The notes beneath the pieces were generated by a model. That model saw only the letters and a program-made list of their open reading frames with translations, was not told where the DNA came from and did no database searches. Source: CAZGQY01 sp964528035 (GTDB lineage Bacteria > Pseudomonadota > Gammaproteobacteria > Methylococcales > UBA1147). Taken from it: DNA of 35,954 nt. A program made the translations under genes and the position numbers. The DNA lies in the NCBI GenBank assembly GCA_964528035.1, contig CAZGQY010000020.1, positions 1 through 35,954 of the forward strand, read 5' to 3'. Positions 34,005 to 35,954 of this stretch are shown piece after piece (position 1 is the first letter of the stretch; each line of letters starts with the position of its first letter).

Positions 34005-35897
34005 ATGATTAAAAAAGTTTCAATTATTGAAATAAATATTTACGAAAAAATGATTCCATTGGTTTCTGGATATCTTGAAGTCTATGCATGTATGGATCCA
34101 AATATAAAAGCAAATTTTGAATTCCATAAGTACACTACAACTATAGATAAGCCAGGAGAAGCATTGGTCACTGAACTGGCGGAACAAAACAGCGACATTT
34201 ACGCCTTTAGCTGTTATGTTTGGAATATGGCCTTGATTAAGGCCCTCTTACCTCCACTATTAAAACACAAACCGGATGCTTTTTTTCTGCTTGGTGGACC
34301 CCAGGTCATGCATCACGCGCGTGATTATTTGAATCCTGATTTTGAACGTCTGTTAACCTGTAACGGTGAAGGCGAGAAAACCTTTGCAAAATTCTTGCTG
34401 GAAGTGGGTACTGATCAACCCGATTTTTTCAAGGTTCGAGGATTAAGTTTTTACCAAAATGGAACGCTGCATACTACAGAACAAGAGGATCGTATTAATA
34501 GTCTGGATGAGGTTCCATCTCCGTTTCTGAATGGTGTATTTAAGGGAAACTATCTGATGGGTATCATCGAAACCAATCGAGGATGTCCTTTCCGGTGTGG
34601 TTTTTGTTTTTGGGGCGCAGCGACTAACGACAAAGTTATAAAGTATAGCGAACAAAGAATTAAACAGGAAATAACCTGGATGAGCCAGAATGATACCTCG
34701 TTCATTTGGATTGCAGATGCGAATTGGGGGCTTCTAAAAAGAGATATTGATATAGCGAAACATATATCTGAATGTACTAAACAATATGGACTTCCAGTCT
34801 ACGTTAATTTTTCGGCAGCTAAGAACTCACCAAAGCGCGTTGCGGAAATTACTGAAATATTCACTAGCGCCGGACTGCTTAATTATCAACCTATTTCGAT
34901 GCAGTCATTGAATTCAGAATCTCTGGATTTTGTAGATCGGACAAATATCAAGCTCAATGCCTTTGAAGAACTTCAGGAAGACCTGAATTATAGAAAGATA
35001 AGCTCATTTATCGAGTTAATATGGCCACTACCCGGTGAAACTCTAATATCATTCAAATTAGGTATTGAACTCCTCGCAGAACGTAATGCTGGAGTGATCG
35101 TCGTCTATCCCCATTTACTGCTTCATAACACACCGTTACATGACAAAAAAGAGGTATATAATTTTGTAACTCGGGCGGCTAACGATGGAATTTCCGAATG
35201 TGAAGCTGTAATCCAAACAAACAACGTCAGTTATGAGGACTTCAAGAATGGAATGAGATTTTATTTTAGTGTGATGGCTTTATACAACACTCAAAGCCTA
35301 CAGGATCTAAGTGAATATTTGCATTCAAATGGTACGATGACTTTCCATCATTTATACGACGCATTTGCACTGTATTGCAAAAACCAGCAACAAAACCCGT
35401 TTTCTAAATATTGTGAGCAATCAATAGAAGAAGCCGAATATTTCGATATGAGTAATTTTCCACTGCTTTACCATTCTATACTCCATGATGAGCGCAATGC
35501 ATTTGATTTATTATTGTATGACTTCGCTTCTTCGCAACTATGGTGGGACGATGAAAACGCCCGTCTGTTATTTGAAATCGGTATATTAAGCAGGCCCTTC
35601 ATTTATAACAACACACCCGTTGAAAAACCACAATTCGAGCTCAGCCTGATTAATATTCTTGAGGCTTCTGATCGTAGTTATGTCATAGAATATCCCAAGC
35701 AATTCGAATTTTTACTCAACCGGAGTAATCGCCTCATTCCGGAAAATACCTGCAAAACGAAGTCTAATTATCGACTGGATCACAAACGCGGTCAGTATAC
35801 ATACAGATCTGAACAAAACAAAAGGAGAAAAGCAGATTACTGTCATGGCAGCATCATGAAGATTGCTAAATTTTTGCCTCAGTGGACGACAGTCTAG
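34005..35897 (+). CDS. B12-binding-domain radical SAM protein
   Basis: 630 residues. An N-terminal B12-binding-like Rossmann domain (about 1-135: DIYAFSCYVWNMALIK, FFLLGGPQVMHHA, CNGEGEKTFAKFL) lacks DxHxxG, as usual for this class. A radical SAM barrel follows, with [4Fe-4S] cysteines Cys194, Cys198 and Cys201 in NRGCPFRCGFCFWG. The C-terminal part (about 420-560) is helical and unassigned; after about 580 it turns basic and low-complexity. Such enzymes perform methylations, cyclisations and rearrangements on varied substrates; none is suggested here. It stands alone, with a weak ribosome site. It looks more AT-rich than its neighbours by eye, which may mean transfer from elsewhere; I did not count this. 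Confidence 0.88.
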   Translation: MIKKVSIIEINIYEKMIPLVSGYLEVYACMDPNIKANFEFHKYTTTIDKPGEALVTELAEQNSDIYAFSCYVWNMALIKALLPPLLKHKPDAFFLLGGPQVMHHARDYLNPDFERLLTCNGEGEKTFAKFLLEVGTDQPDFFKVRGLSFYQNGTLHTTEQEDRINSLDEVPSPFLNGVFKGNYLMGIIETNRGCPFRCGFCFWGAATNDKVIKYSEQRIKQEITWMSQNDTSFIWIADANWGLLKRDIDIAKHISECTKQYGLPVYVNFSAAKNSPKRVAEITEIFTSAGLLNYQPISMQSLNSESLDFVDRTNIKLNAFEELQEDLNYRKISSFIELIWPLPGETLISFKLGIELLAERNAGVIVVYPHLLLHNTPLHDKKEVYNFVTRAANDGISECEAVIQTNNVSYEDFKNGMRFYFSVMALYNTQSLQDLSEYLHSNGTMTFHHLYDAFALYCKNQQQNPFSKYCEQSIEEAEYFDMSNFPLLYHSILHDERNAFDLLLYDFASSQLWWDDENARLLFEIGILSRPFIYNNTPVEKPQFELSLINILEASDRSYVIEYPKQFEFLLNRSNRLIPENTCKTKSNYRLDHKRGQYTYRSEQNKRRKADYCHGSIMKIAKFLPQWTTV

Positions 35898-35954
35898 TGC
35901 TCCATCACAGTTGTGTTGGGGGGTAGGTTATGTCGAGAAGTGGTCAGCTGCCAG

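Noticed and set aside
34005..35897. Radical SAM gene as part of the glutamate mutase system because both relate to B12
   Set aside because: It is 18 kb away, on the other strand, and separated by housekeeping and unrelated operons.

Overview
The window reads as chromosomal DNA of a gammaproteobacterium with moderate to low GC. The taxon is inferred from housekeeping genes (dxs 3' end, glnE, phaB) and gammaproteobacterial-style accessory genes; no rRNA or tRNA is present to fix it. I see no insertion sequence, integrase, CRISPR array or phage gene.

Layout. 1-611: the C-terminal third of DXP synthase. 760-3694: a PEP-CTERM surface protein and a divergent vanadium haloperoxidase. 3834-7662: a DosC-like diguanylate cyclase and a secreted subtilase with a repeat-rich basic tail, both on the minus strand. 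7741-15943: a minus-strand cluster of GNAT protein, acyl carrier protein, AMP ligase, three-part glutamate mutase (S, E and L), PLP decarboxylase and alpha/beta hydrolase. 16700-17443: phaB. 17762-19392: an MxaD-like SRPBCC protein and a YVTN beta-propeller. 19756-21222: an LCAT-like lipase. 21290-22993: an AraC regulator divergent from a cytochrome P460-like protein. 23173-26008: a bufferin operon (precursor, MNIO maturase, partner, DoxX). 26258-30932: acetolactate synthase, aldehyde dehydrogenase and a membrane-anchored glutamate-synthase-like flavoprotein. 31019-33874: glnE. 34005-35897: a B12-binding radical SAM protein.

The most unusual system is the 7.7-15.9 kb cluster. Its mutase keeps the glutamate-binding arginines and the B12-binding DxHxxG. 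Its ligase and decarboxylase resemble the families usually found in exosortase A loci, and an ACP is included. Read together by analogy with the VinHI/VinN/VinL/VinO steps of vicenistatin biosynthesis, the genes could turn glutamate into 3-methylaspartate, load it on the ACP and decarboxylate it to 3-aminoisobutyryl-ACP. No polyketide synthase is present. The GNAT protein or the hydrolase could then transfer or release the group. The product is inference.

A second theme is RNA structure. The bufA leader carries a hairpin with a CAGGATT loop. The hairpins after the haloperoxidase and phaB genes present AGGAT or AAGGAT loops. The haloperoxidase Shine-Dalgarno lies inside ACAAGGATGC. These resemble CsrA/RsmA targets. 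A perfect 13-bp hairpin also separates the bufferin precursor from its maturase. A third oddity is the sensor globin of the diguanylate cyclase, which has Tyr where the haem-ligating His is expected.
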